A stretch of DNA of 16,428 bases from Patescibacteria group bacterium UBA918 (GCA_002293845.1 DBEA01000018.1:15779-32206), one strand, 5' to 3'. Numbered from the stretch's first letter, positions 7,682 to 14,717 are shown. The notes: a model not told the origin generated them from the sequence alone. Program-made: numbers and translations.

Positions 7682-8499
7682 TCACTGTCAACATCAAAGG
7701 AGGTCTCGGGAACCAGATGTTCCAATACGCTTGCGGACGAGCGCTAGCGTTGAGGAACAACGACCGACTGAGTCTGATCAGAACCCGATACCATGGTGAC
7801 TCCGCTAGAGATCTCTCACTGACTCGGTTTGATATCCAGGCAGACTGGCCTGACCGACCAGGGGTATCCATATGGCAGCAGTGGCGAGAACGCTGGCGAC
7901 AAAAGTTCACCGGCGATTTTCGCGTCGGATTCGACCCTAAGGTGCTCGCCCTGTCGGGAGACGTTTATCTAGATGGCTACTTCCAATCCGAACTCTATTT
8001 CAAGGATCAGGCAGAGCACATTCGCGCCGACCTGCACTTAAAAACCGCTCTGGGAGAGAAAGCCTCATCGTTGGCAGAACTCATAAAAAACGACAGGGAC
8101 GCGGTTTCCATTCACGTGCGCCGAGGAGATTACGTGAATCACCCTGATTTCGGCGGCGTTTGCACTCCGGAGTATTATGACCGCGCCGTCGTTTTTTTGA
8201 AACAACGTCTTTTAAAAGCGAACTTTTACGTCTTTTCCGATGACATCGAGTGGTGCCGAACCGGGCTACCATGTCTGCGCGAAGCTACTTTCGTCTCTGG
8301 CCCTAAATTGAGGGATTTTGAAGAGATGTTTCTGATGTCGATCTGCAGACACCACATCATCGCCAATTCATCTTTCTCCTGGTGGGGCGCGTGGTTGGGC
8401 AATAACCCTAGCAAAATAGTAGTTGCTCCCAAACGCTGGTCGAACCTGCATGAAGAGTGGTACCGTGATATCATCCCCTCGACATGGAAGAGAATGTGA
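7678..8499 (+). CDS. GT11 family alpha-1,2-fucosyltransferase
   Basis: A 273-residue GT11 enzyme. The family transfers fucose from GDP-fucose in alpha-1,2 linkage, as in H-antigen synthesis (H. pylori FutC, E. coli WbsJ). All signature motifs are present: IKGGLGNQMFQYACGRALA (6-24), SIHVRRGDYV (144-153, the Arg pair that binds the GDP moiety), FYVFSDDIEWC (183-193), and IIANSSFSWWGAWL (227-240) followed by VVAPKRW (248-254). Length is slightly below the usual 280-300. Start choice: an in-frame TTG at 7651 would add nine residues, but the ATG at 7678 forms an ATGA overlap with the DUF268 stop and begins exactly at the first conserved strand. Together with the GT10 gene it shows that the glycan carries fucose or a close analogue. 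Confidence 0.95.
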   Translation: MITVNIKGGLGNQMFQYACGRALALRNNDRLSLIRTRYHGDSARDLSLTRFDIQADWPDRPGVSIWQQWRERWRQKFTGDFRVGFDPKVLALSGDVYLDGYFQSELYFKDQAEHIRADLHLKTALGEKASSLAELIKNDRDAVSIHVRRGDYVNHPDFGGVCTPEYYDRAVVFLKQRLLKANFYVFSDDIEWCRTGLPCLREATFVSGPKLRDFEEMFLMSICRHHIIANSSFSWWGAWLGNNPSKIVVAPKRWSNLHEEWYRDIIPSTWKRM

Positions 8500-9269
8500 C
8501 AAACGAGCCTTTGGTCTCGATAATGATGACCGCTTTCAACCGCGCCAAGTATACCGACCTGGCCATAAAAAGCGTGTTAGCGCAGACCTACCAAAACTGG
8601 GAGCTGTTGGTGTTGGATGACGGATCGACCGATGACACCGACCAGGTAGTAACGCGACTCGTGGCAACCGACCGCAGGATCAAACACCTACGATCCGAAG
8701 AAAATTTAGGCATAACTAGAAACCGCAACCGGGGCTTTAATTCCCCCGTAGGCAAATATGTGGCGGTCTTGGATTGCGACGATCTGTGGATAGACCCCGA
8801 TAAATTGAAGTTACAAGTAACGTACTTGGAAGAACATCCCGATCATGTGATCGTCGGTACCGACGTCACAGTGATAGATGCGAACGGAGACCAGATCGGC
8901 TCTTTAGGTTACCTGAAAGAGGACCATGACATTCGCCGAAAGATGTTGCTTCGCAATCAATTCACGCACTCGGCGGTGCTGATGAGGAGCGAGGCCATTC
9001 CCGTGCCTCGTCCTTATGATGAGAGCGGCGTGGTGTCGATCTGGGAGGATTATGATCTGATATTACGACTGGGGATCAAAGGCCAAATGGCCAATATTCC
9101 CCGACAAATGACCGCCTATCGTCTCCACTCCAGCAATGTGTCGAAAGCCCATAAAAAGAGCGGTGCATTGGCCCATCTGCGCATAATTCGCCGCTACAAA
9201 ACCGCTTATCCTGGCTATGTGACCGCTGTTTTGAAAGGCTATATTCGCCTCCTTCTAGCATGGATATAA
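8484..9269 (+). CDS. Glycosyltransferase family 2 (GT-A)
   Basis: A 261-residue classical GT2 enzyme: PLVSIMMTAFNRAKYTDLAIKS (9-30), VLDDGSTDDT (43-52), ENLGITRNRN (73-82) and VLDCDDLW (95-102, the DXD metal site), followed by WEDYDLILRL, a conserved acceptor-side block, and YRLHSSNVS. The ATG at 8484 overlaps the GT11 gene by 16 nt. A GTG at 8496 in the same frame (codon 5) would make a GTGA 4-nt overlap like those elsewhere in the operon, so the true start may be four codons later. No Shine-Dalgarno is visible at either. It overlaps the next gene by 10 nt. Donor and acceptor are unknown. Confidence 0.9.
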   Translation: MEENVTNEPLVSIMMTAFNRAKYTDLAIKSVLAQTYQNWELLVLDDGSTDDTDQVVTRLVATDRRIKHLRSEENLGITRNRNRGFNSPVGKYVAVLDCDDLWIDPDKLKLQVTYLEEHPDHVIVGTDVTVIDANGDQIGSLGYLKEDHDIRRKMLLRNQFTHSAVLMRSEAIPVPRPYDESGVVSIWEDYDLILRLGIKGQMANIPRQMTAYRLHSSNVSKAHKKSGALAHLRIIRRYKTAYPGYVTAVLKGYIRLLLAWI

Positions 9270-9970
9270 AGCGCAAAACTCGATTATTCTTCGACCTGGA
9301 CGGCACTCTGACGCCAAGTCGTCAGAGTATAAAACCGGCCATGGCTGATTTTTTACGCAAACTTGATCATACGATCATAATCGTGTCTGGATCGACGAAC
9401 GAGCAAATCAGGCGACAAGTCGGCCCGTTGAGCTATTTTTCTCTCGGACAGAACGGCAACCAAGCAATAGACACGGGAGGCCGGTCGATGTGGGACAATT
9501 CGTTAGACGAACAAGAAAAGCTCGAGGTATGGGCTCACATCGAAGCCATCAGACCATATATCAATCATGCTGTACCTGACGAGCAAGACCTGATAGAGGA
9601 CCGGGGATCGCAAATATCTTTTAGCATCTACGGACACCACGCGCCGCCAGAGGCCAAGAAAGCCTGCGATGGCGACTTTAAGAAAAGGCGCGCTTTATTG
9701 ACGAACCATCCGTTCGTATCCGTGCGCATGGAGGTGCAGATAGGCGGCAGTACTTGCCTAGATTACTTTAAAAAAGGATCGAACAAAGGGTCGAACGTTA
9801 GGCGGCTGATCGAGATGAACGGATGGAAACCAGAAGACTGCGTCTACTTCGGGGACGCCCTGTTCCCTGGAGGGAACGACGAAACAGTGGTCGGTACGAT
9901 AGACGCCATACCGGTCCGAGACGAAGATGATACTTTAGACAAACTCCTATCGGCTTTTAGCAACCCTTAA
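9260..9970 (+). CDS. HAD-IIB family phosphomannomutase-like protein
   Basis: A 236-residue HAD-superfamily protein with the layout of eukaryotic-type phosphomannomutases (Pfam PF03332 group), which interconvert mannose-6-P and mannose-1-P. Seen: FFDLDGTLTPSRQ (10-22, nucleophile Asp12 and acid/base Asp14), SGST (43-46), EDRGSQISFSIYG in the cap domain, IGGSTCLDYFKKGSNKG, and YFGDALFPGGNDET with the metal-binding Asp residues. The cap position equivalent to the second substrate-binding Arg of PMM2 (PIGR) reads YGHH, so mannose-P specificity is not assured. As last gene of a fucosyltransferase operon it could feed GDP-mannose and hence GDP-fucose. A sugar-phosphatase role is the alternative. 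Its TAA shares TTAA with the opposing bcp stop. Confidence 0.82.
   Translation: MDIKRKTRLFFDLDGTLTPSRQSIKPAMADFLRKLDHTIIIVSGSTNEQIRRQVGPLSYFSLGQNGNQAIDTGGRSMWDNSLDEQEKLEVWAHIEAIRPYINHAVPDEQDLIEDRGSQISFSIYGHHAPPEAKKACDGDFKKRRALLTNHPFVSVRMEVQIGGSTCLDYFKKGSNKGSNVRRLIEMNGWKPEDCVYFGDALFPGGNDETVVGTIDAIPVRDEDDTLDKLLSAFSNP
9967..9970. other. Shared palindromic stop of two convergent genes (TTAA)
   Basis: The + strand PMM-like gene ends with TAA at 9968-9970. The - strand bcp gene ends with TAA read from 9969 to 9967. The self-complementary TTAA at 9967-9970 therefore holds both stop codons, leaving no room for a terminator between the two convergent units. No GC-rich hairpin with a T-tract is visible within about 50 bases on either side. 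Confidence 0.95.
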
Positions 9971-10416
9971 GTAAGGTCGGACAAAATAGTGCGCGCGTGC
10001 GTGGCCGGATCGACCTCAGGATACGCTTTCATCACGGTCCCCGCCTCATCGATCAAATAAGTGACCCGCCGCGTGTGGATGCCGGGAGCGATGACGTCCT
10101 TCTCGTAAGCGCCATAAGCTTTGATCACTTCGTGACTCGGGTCCGAAAGCAATATGAACGGTAGATGATACTTTTCGGCGAAGGCTTTATGCGACGCCTG
10201 ATCGTCCGCGCTTACCCCAAACACGACGACGTTCCTATCTTGAAACTCATCGTAGATCTCCGCGATGGTACAAGCTTCGGTGGTGCACCCCGGAGTATCG
10301 TCTTTGGGATAGAAATACAACACCACTTTCTTACCTTTCTGTCCTGACAAACTATGTTTCTCTCCGTTTTGATCGAAAAGATGAAATTCAGGCGCCTGTT
10401 GTCCGATGTTCAACAT
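9967..10416 (-). CDS. bcp: Thioredoxin-dependent peroxiredoxin, Bcp/PrxQ type
   Basis: A 149-residue cytoplasmic peroxiredoxin that reduces hydrogen peroxide and organic hydroperoxides with thioredoxin as electron donor. The core motif is FYPKDDTPGCTTEAC (35-49), giving the peroxidatic Cys44 and the resolving Cys49 four residues on, the PrxQ arrangement. VVVFGVSADDQASHKAFAEKYHLPF and a late conserved Arg (in HTRRVTYLID) complete the fold. Full length for the family. Transcribed against the glycan operon with overlapping stop codons. Its own extended -10 lies 28 nt upstream. No Shine-Dalgarno is seen before the ATG. Confidence 0.96.
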   Translation of the reverse strand: MLNIGQQAPEFHLFDQNGEKHSLSGQKGKKVVLYFYPKDDTPGCTTEACTIAEIYDEFQDRNVVVFGVSADDQASHKAFAEKYHLPFILLSDPSHEVIKAYGAYEKDVIAPGIHTRRVTYLIDEAGTVMKAYPEVDPATHARTILSDLT

Positions 10417-10444
10417 GTACGACGAGTCTGACTATTAACGATTA

Positions 10445-10450
10445 ATTATA
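10445..10450 (-). promoter_or_regulatory. Extended -10 promoter element for bcp
   Basis: On the - strand the sequence reads TG-T-TATAAT, a perfect -10 hexamer with the TGn extension, 28 nt before the bcp ATG. Initiation is expected near 10438, giving a leader of about 20 nt. No good -35 hexamer is seen at 16-18 nt, which is common for extended -10 promoters. Confidence 0.6.
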
Positions 10451-10455
10451 ACAGA

Positions 10456-10481
10456 GCCACGGGTCACTTAGCGCCCGTGGC
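10456..10481 (-). terminator. Hairpin enclosing the GT4 stop codon, probable weak terminator/attenuator
   Basis: GCCACGGG (10456-10463) and CCCGTGGC (10474-10481) form a perfect 8-bp stem with a 10-nt loop. The loop starts with the GT4 TGA stop (10464-10466). On the - strand the stem is followed by TCTGTTATAATT, only moderately U-rich, so it would be a weak intrinsic terminator or an mRNA 3'-end protector. The downstream U-rich part is itself the bcp -10 element. Confidence 0.5.
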
Positions 10482-11834
10482 CAAGACCGCCTCTATAGAC
10501 AAAGCCAGAGATCGATAGTGCGCGACAGGATCCTCGTTGATGCGTGTCTTCGCGACCTGCGCTACATTCTTTGAGAAGGTAGCGCGGTAGACGGCCGAAT
10601 TGATGAATTTCGAGGTTTTTTGCGACACACACAGAGTATCTCCGGAATCGCAGAGGAAGGCCGATTCGCCATCTTTAAAAAGATCAGTGCGCAGATCGGT
10701 CTTCGCGACCAATAACGGCGTCCCCGCCACGGCACCTCTAAGAACGCGTATTTCCGAGTCTTCGTCGGTATCGACCTCCACCATCAAATCGGCGGTTTTC
10801 AGATATGACGTCAGGTCTTCGGCTTCTTTCATAAAGACGACGTTTTTTTCAATGCCTAACAATTTGACCTTATCGGTGAAAAGTTGTTTACCAGGCCCAT
10901 CACCGACTAACACGAGCCCGATACGCGGCGTCTTCAAGATACGGTTCAGTCCGGCGAACAAATCGTGCAACTCGCTCTTGGCGGTCAATTCACCGAAAGC
11001 GAGGATTATGAATGAAAAATCGCGGAATCTATCATGTAGGTCGAAGGTCGGCGCCGAACGTGCGATCGCACCGAAGTCATAAAATTTCGGCATAATGACC
11101 ATATCTTTCAACTTGCGATATCGTGAAGAGACGGAACTCTTGATGGCAGCAGTGGTCACACGCACGCTCTTGGCACGTCGCAGTAAAAATTTCGCTATGC
11201 GAACGCGCCAATTATTGTCCGGGGCGGCGGTTTTGAAAGCCGGCGCGAATGGATCGACGGTCAGATGAAACTGTACTGGCCTGCCGAATCTCCTAGCGAT
11301 CAGATAGGCCGCCAACCCGGCCTCGAACACATCGACGCCGACGATGATGTCCGGGCGCGCGGCACCGTTCCAAGTCAGCGCTTCCGCGGCGGCGCGGCGC
11401 GCCGTCCAGGGCAGATTCCACCAATTGCGCGCCCGAACTTGATAAAACCAAAGATTGGAACCTGCTCGATCGAAACTATCCTCCCCTTTTCTCGGCACTA
11501 AGCAGAAAACATGAAGTTCGTCTAATTGCTCGGCCAAAGAAGAGTAATAGGAGCGCAAAGCGCTTCCTGGCGTTAATGAACGTCCATCGGTCGTCACGAA
11601 GAGCACCCTGGCTTTGGTCCGGCCGGTGTCTTGTTCTAGTACCGGCCGCGAAGCGATGGCTTCCTCTACGGTCACGCGGTCCTGGACCGGAACAGTGCCA
11701 GCAGCATCATTTGCGGCTTCGCCCTCCAAGATGTGTTGTAATACCGCCTCGGCTCGGACTGACTGGTCCCATTTGGACTCGTCCGAGACGATCCTCATGG
11801 CCGTAGCTGATCGATCGTCACCTTTATCTGACAT
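10464..11834 (-). CDS. Diverged GT4-like (GT-B) glycosyltransferase with N-terminal extension
   Basis: A 456-residue GT-B protein. The first 70-75 residues are Ala/Glu/Asp-rich and look disordered. The GT-B N-domain begins at KARVLFVTTDGRSLTPGSALRS. The C-domain shows FIILAFGELTAKSELHDLFAGL, IGLVLVGDGPGKQLF, GIEKNVVFMKEAEDLTSYLKTADLMVEV and GTPLLVAKTDLRTDLF, all GT4-type. At the EX7E motif the second Glu is replaced by Arg (EDSEIRVLR), so donor binding may differ. Start choice: an in-frame GTG at 11855 lies upstream, but its first codons contain a perfect TATAAT. The ATG at 11834 sits 6 nt after that box and is preferred. It is separate from the + strand glycan operon. Its role in envelope glycan synthesis is inferred. 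Confidence 0.8.
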   Translation of the reverse strand: MSDKGDDRSATAMRIVSDESKWDQSVRAEAVLQHILEGEAANDAAGTVPVQDRVTVEEAIASRPVLEQDTGRTKARVLFVTTDGRSLTPGSALRSYYSSLAEQLDELHVFCLVPRKGEDSFDRAGSNLWFYQVRARNWWNLPWTARRAAAEALTWNGAARPDIIVGVDVFEAGLAAYLIARRFGRPVQFHLTVDPFAPAFKTAAPDNNWRVRIAKFLLRRAKSVRVTTAAIKSSVSSRYRKLKDMVIMPKFYDFGAIARSAPTFDLHDRFRDFSFIILAFGELTAKSELHDLFAGLNRILKTPRIGLVLVGDGPGKQLFTDKVKLLGIEKNVVFMKEAEDLTSYLKTADLMVEVDTDEDSEIRVLRGAVAGTPLLVAKTDLRTDLFKDGESAFLCDSGDTLCVSQKTSKFINSAVYRATFSKNVAQVAKTRINEDPVAHYRSLALSIEAVLATGAK

Positions 11835-11840
11835 GTATGG

Positions 11841-11846
11841 ATTATA
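11841..11846 (-). promoter_or_regulatory. -10 element predicting a leaderless mRNA for the GT4-like gene
   Basis: A perfect TATAAT on the - strand ends 6 nt before the ATG at 11834, so the expected transcription start falls on or within a base or two of the A of the start codon. No convincing -35 is visible. The position explains the absence of any ribosome binding site and argues against the longer GTG start at 11855. Confidence 0.6.
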
Positions 11847-11902
11847 ACCCACCACATCGGTCGTGGACTTGGTTTTCCAACCTGCTCACCAACGTCCAGC
11901 AC

Positions 11903-12967
11903 TCACCCTGGTCGCCGAGCGAATAAAGCCACGAATCCGAATCCTATTACCGCCAAAAGACCTAAATAAGGCCACCTGTCTCCCGGCGCCTGCGAGTCGG
12001 AGACGGACGCTGTTTGGCGGATCGTGTCAGGCTCGACATCGGCGGCAGACGTAGCCACCGACTCTTTGATGTTCCGAATCATAGGCGCCGGCGCGAATGA
12101 CGAAGACTCCTTGGCGACCACAGCGGTCGTTGGCGCTTTTGGTCTTTCAATGATCAAAGGCTTGCCTAATTCGTCTTTAAGCGAGACACTGATCCCTCCC
12201 ACCGTCCGCAACACCATGCTCTTACCAGCAAGTAAAATAGTATGCTTAGGGAATACGAAATCCGAAGTTCCGCTTACTATCATGCCGGAGAGATCGATCT
12301 CATGACTCCCATCATTAGTGAGTGCCACACCTCCGTCGGATAGCGGTTCGATCTCGATATTAATAGGTAAGATCGTCAACTCCTTGCGAACGGTCCTGGC
12401 TTCCTTCTGGAAATAGCTTTCGGCCACCAGCACGTAAGTACCAGGGTGCGAATACTGGTGCGTCGGACTTTTTTCGTCGCTCACTTCCCCGTCACCGAAG
12501 TTCCAAGCATACCGCACCAAACGACTTTGAGTGCCGCCTTTAGGTTCGATATCGAATTTCAACAATTGACCGACATGGCCGACACCTGGAGCAGTCAGTG
12601 TCAATCCGGAAACCGGCTCGTGAGCCGCTTCGTCCTCATTGGCGGTAAAGGCGATTTTCTGTGTGACTTCGGCGGTGCCGTCATCATCTCCCGCTTCAGA
12701 CACGACCGGGCTTCCTCCACTGACGGTTATCAGACCGATCAAGCCGTCATAGGTTTTACTACCTGGCCCACCGATACCTTGGACGTTTTCGATATCGCTG
12801 ACACTGGAGAAAGGACGAGCGTCGACGATCTTCTGAGCGATCGCCGGACCTACCCCGGGCAACGTGTCGAGCTCGCTTAAACTGGCCGTGTTGATATTAA
12901 TCAAAGCCAAAGCGACACCGGGACATAATAGAACGACGGCGATGAGAATTCCCAAGAAGCGATACAT
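11903..12967 (-). CDS. Membrane-anchored protein: ComEA-type HhH + PKD + lamin-tail-like domain
   Basis: A 354-residue exported protein with an unusual domain order. Residues 1-22 are a signal peptide (MYRFLGILIAVVLLCPGVALA). LININTASLSELDTLPGVG...IVDARPFSSVSDIENVQGIG (22-66) is a ComEA-like helix-hairpin-helix DNA-binding region, its second hairpin slightly expanded (GIGGPGSKT). A PKD domain with WNFGDGE...HQYSHPGTYVLVAESY spans about 120-200. EIDLSGMIVSG...FPKHTILLAGKSMVL (223-253) resembles a lamin-tail (LTD) strand pattern. After a low-complexity linker a TM helix (about 332-350) ends in ARRPG, placing the domains outside the cell with a C-terminal anchor. ComEA proteins bind incoming DNA in transformation. 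It starts 3 nt after the ATPase stop, so the two are co-transcribed. Confidence 0.8.
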   Translation of the reverse strand: MYRFLGILIAVVLLCPGVALALININTASLSELDTLPGVGPAIAQKIVDARPFSSVSDIENVQGIGGPGSKTYDGLIGLITVSGGSPVVSEAGDDDGTAEVTQKIAFTANEDEAAHEPVSGLTLTAPGVGHVGQLLKFDIEPKGGTQSRLVRYAWNFGDGEVSDEKSPTHQYSHPGTYVLVAESYFQKEARTVRKELTILPINIEIEPLSDGGVALTNDGSHEIDLSGMIVSGTSDFVFPKHTILLAGKSMVLRTVGGISVSLKDELGKPLIIERPKAPTTAVVAKESSSFAPAPMIRNIKESVATSAADVEPDTIRQTASVSDSQAPGDRWPYLGLLAVIGFGFVALFARRPG

Positions 12968-12970
12968 GAT

Positions 12971-14710
12971 CTATTTGAAAGGCGTACGATCGTCCGTCTT
13001 CACTCGCATCATGCGCTCCAACTTTTTAGCGTCTAATTTTGAATCAGCGCTGGTCTCTTCCGTTGACTCGGCCCCTGAGACTTCGGGTGGCAACACGGCT
13101 GCCAAAGCGCTTTTCAAGTCCTGCGGCTCATCTTTCTTGTCGGCCTTTTCGGTGCTGGATATCTGTCTGAGCACGGCGCGTAATTCATCTAAACTCTTGT
13201 TATCTGCGGCTTTCTTCGGAGTCGAGACCTGGTTCGTCGGCACTTCCCTTTCTGGAACGTTTTTCCTTTCCCGAGGGCGTTCTTCCCGACGCCTGTCGTT
13301 GCGAATCTCAGAGTCGGTCGGTTCAGGCCGATCTTTAAACGGACGCTCGGCTGGTTTTTTGTTTTCTGGCTTCTCTCTCTTCTCCTTATCACTAGACCTC
13401 TCTTTGAATTCTTCGACGATAGGCGCGTGCCAAGCTTGAATGATAGCCTCGACACCGGCGCGCGGATGCGCGAACTGCTTGCGGCTCGAATCGATGATGT
13501 CCTGTTTCGGCGATTCGGCGGGCGCGCTTAAAGGCGGCAAAGTGACCGCCGAGAACGGTGAGGAACCGATACCGTCGATCATTAAGGTCAGATAAATTTG
13601 CGCGAAGCCGAGATTCACGAGGTCCACCGCCATGAATTTGGGAGCGAACACCGTCTCCAACACTTCGGCATCGAAAGGGCCAACGCGAAAAGCGATGGTC
13701 GTACCAACGTTGCCGAAGACGGCATTCCGGACGTCCTCCTCCATCTGTTCGATGTACTGGTGCGCGATCGTCAGATTTAGTTTATATTTACGCGCCTCGG
13801 AGAGAATGTTAGCGAATGTGGCATTGGCGAAAGACTGGAATTCGTCGACGTAGAAATAGAAGTTGGGTAAATTTTTCATTTCCTCGGCCGATACGTCGGC
13901 TCGGCTCATGGCCGCCAAGTAAACGCGAGTGGTGAGCATAGAACCAAGCAGATTGGCGTTGGTCTCTCCGATCAATCCCTTGGAGAGGTTCATGATTATG
14001 ATCTTTTTCTCGTCCATCATCTGCCTGATATCGAAACTAGATTTCGGCTGGCCGATGATGTTGCGAATCAAGGGGTTGGCGGTAAACTGGCCGATCTTGT
14101 TCTTAATGGCGTCGCCAGCCTCCTGCATGTACCGCTCGTTGTACTTCGCGAACTCATCGACCCAGAACGACTTCACCGCCGGATCTTTAACATTCTCGAC
14201 GACACGTTCGCGATATTTCTTGTCCGACAACATGCGATTGACGCCGAGAAGGGTCGCATCGGGATATTCGAGTAAAGCCAAAAGCGTGTTCTGAAGGATG
14301 TAGGCCATGCGCGCGCTCCAGGCATCGACCCAGATCTTTTCAAAGACCGACATGAGACCGGAAACGACCAAATGACGCTTGTCGGGGCCTACGTCCTCCA
14401 TCACGTTGAAAGAGACCGGATAATCCATGTCGTGTGGCGCGAAATAGAGCACGTCTTTGACGCGCTCGGGCGGGATATACGACAATAATGTCTCGGCTGT
14501 CTGGCCGTGCGGATCGATGAAGGCGAACCCTTCGCCGTTTCGGATGTCTTGGACCGCCATGTTCTCCAAGAGGGTCGATTTACCCATGCCGGTCTTACCG
14601 ATCACGTAGACGTGACGAGTGCGATCTTTGGCCTTGATGCCAAACGGCATGTTCTTCCCTCTCGCGTCGGTCTTAGCGAAAAAAGTGATTCTCTCCGGAT
14701 CGTATGACAT
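12971..14710 (-). CDS. VirD4/TraG-like type IV secretion/coupling-type ATPase
   Basis: A 579-residue FtsK/VirD4-superfamily ATPase. HVYVIGKTGMGKST has the Walker A motif at 38-46, FAFIDPHG at 62-69 is the conserved strand of TraG/TraD-type proteins, and FYFYVDEFQSFA at 284-295 holds Walker B (Asp289, Glu290). ARKYKLNLTIAHQYIEQM (306-323) matches the TraM-recognition/sensor region. No TM segment precedes the ATPase domain, unlike classical VirD4. From about residue 435 to the end the protein is extremely Lys/Arg/Glu/Pro-rich, probably a disordered tail, closing with a short helical patch. Such proteins pump or couple DNA or protein at a secretion channel. The downstream partner is a ComEA-like DNA-binding membrane protein. 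No other type IV secretion gene is in view, so substrate and channel are unknown. Confidence 0.85.
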   Translation of the reverse strand: MSYDPERITFFAKTDARGKNMPFGIKAKDRTRHVYVIGKTGMGKSTLLENMAVQDIRNGEGFAFIDPHGQTAETLLSYIPPERVKDVLYFAPHDMDYPVSFNVMEDVGPDKRHLVVSGLMSVFEKIWVDAWSARMAYILQNTLLALLEYPDATLLGVNRMLSDKKYRERVVENVKDPAVKSFWVDEFAKYNERYMQEAGDAIKNKIGQFTANPLIRNIIGQPKSSFDIRQMMDEKKIIIMNLSKGLIGETNANLLGSMLTTRVYLAAMSRADVSAEEMKNLPNFYFYVDEFQSFANATFANILSEARKYKLNLTIAHQYIEQMEEDVRNAVFGNVGTTIAFRVGPFDAEVLETVFAPKFMAVDLVNLGFAQIYLTLMIDGIGSSPFSAVTLPPLSAPAESPKQDIIDSSRKQFAHPRAGVEAIIQAWHAPIVEEFKERSSDKEKREKPENKKPAERPFKDRPEPTDSEIRNDRRREERPRERKNVPEREVPTNQVSTPKKAADNKSLDELRAVLRQISSTEKADKKDEPQDLKSALAAVLPPEVSGAESTEETSADSKLDAKKLERMMRVKTDDRTPFK

Positions 14711-14717
14711 TAGGGTA

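Noticed and set aside
11835..11855. GTG start for the GT4-like gene
   Set aside because: The codons between contain the TATAAT box, so an mRNA from that promoter would lack them.
11866..11880. Small inverted repeat TTGG-TTTT-CCAA between the HhH and GT4 genes as a terminator
   Set aside because: Only four good base pairs and no T-tract after it on the - strand.
13290..13420. Repeat-like Lys/Arg/Glu/Pro-rich coding in the ATPase tail
   Set aside because: No regular repeat unit is found. It looks like a disordered charged tail, not a tandem repeat or CRISPR.
12446..13439. + strand open frames (12446-12880 and 12864-13439) opposite the HhH protein and the ATPase tail
   Set aside because: Ser-rich or unstructured translations without domains, mirroring low-complexity coding on the other strand.
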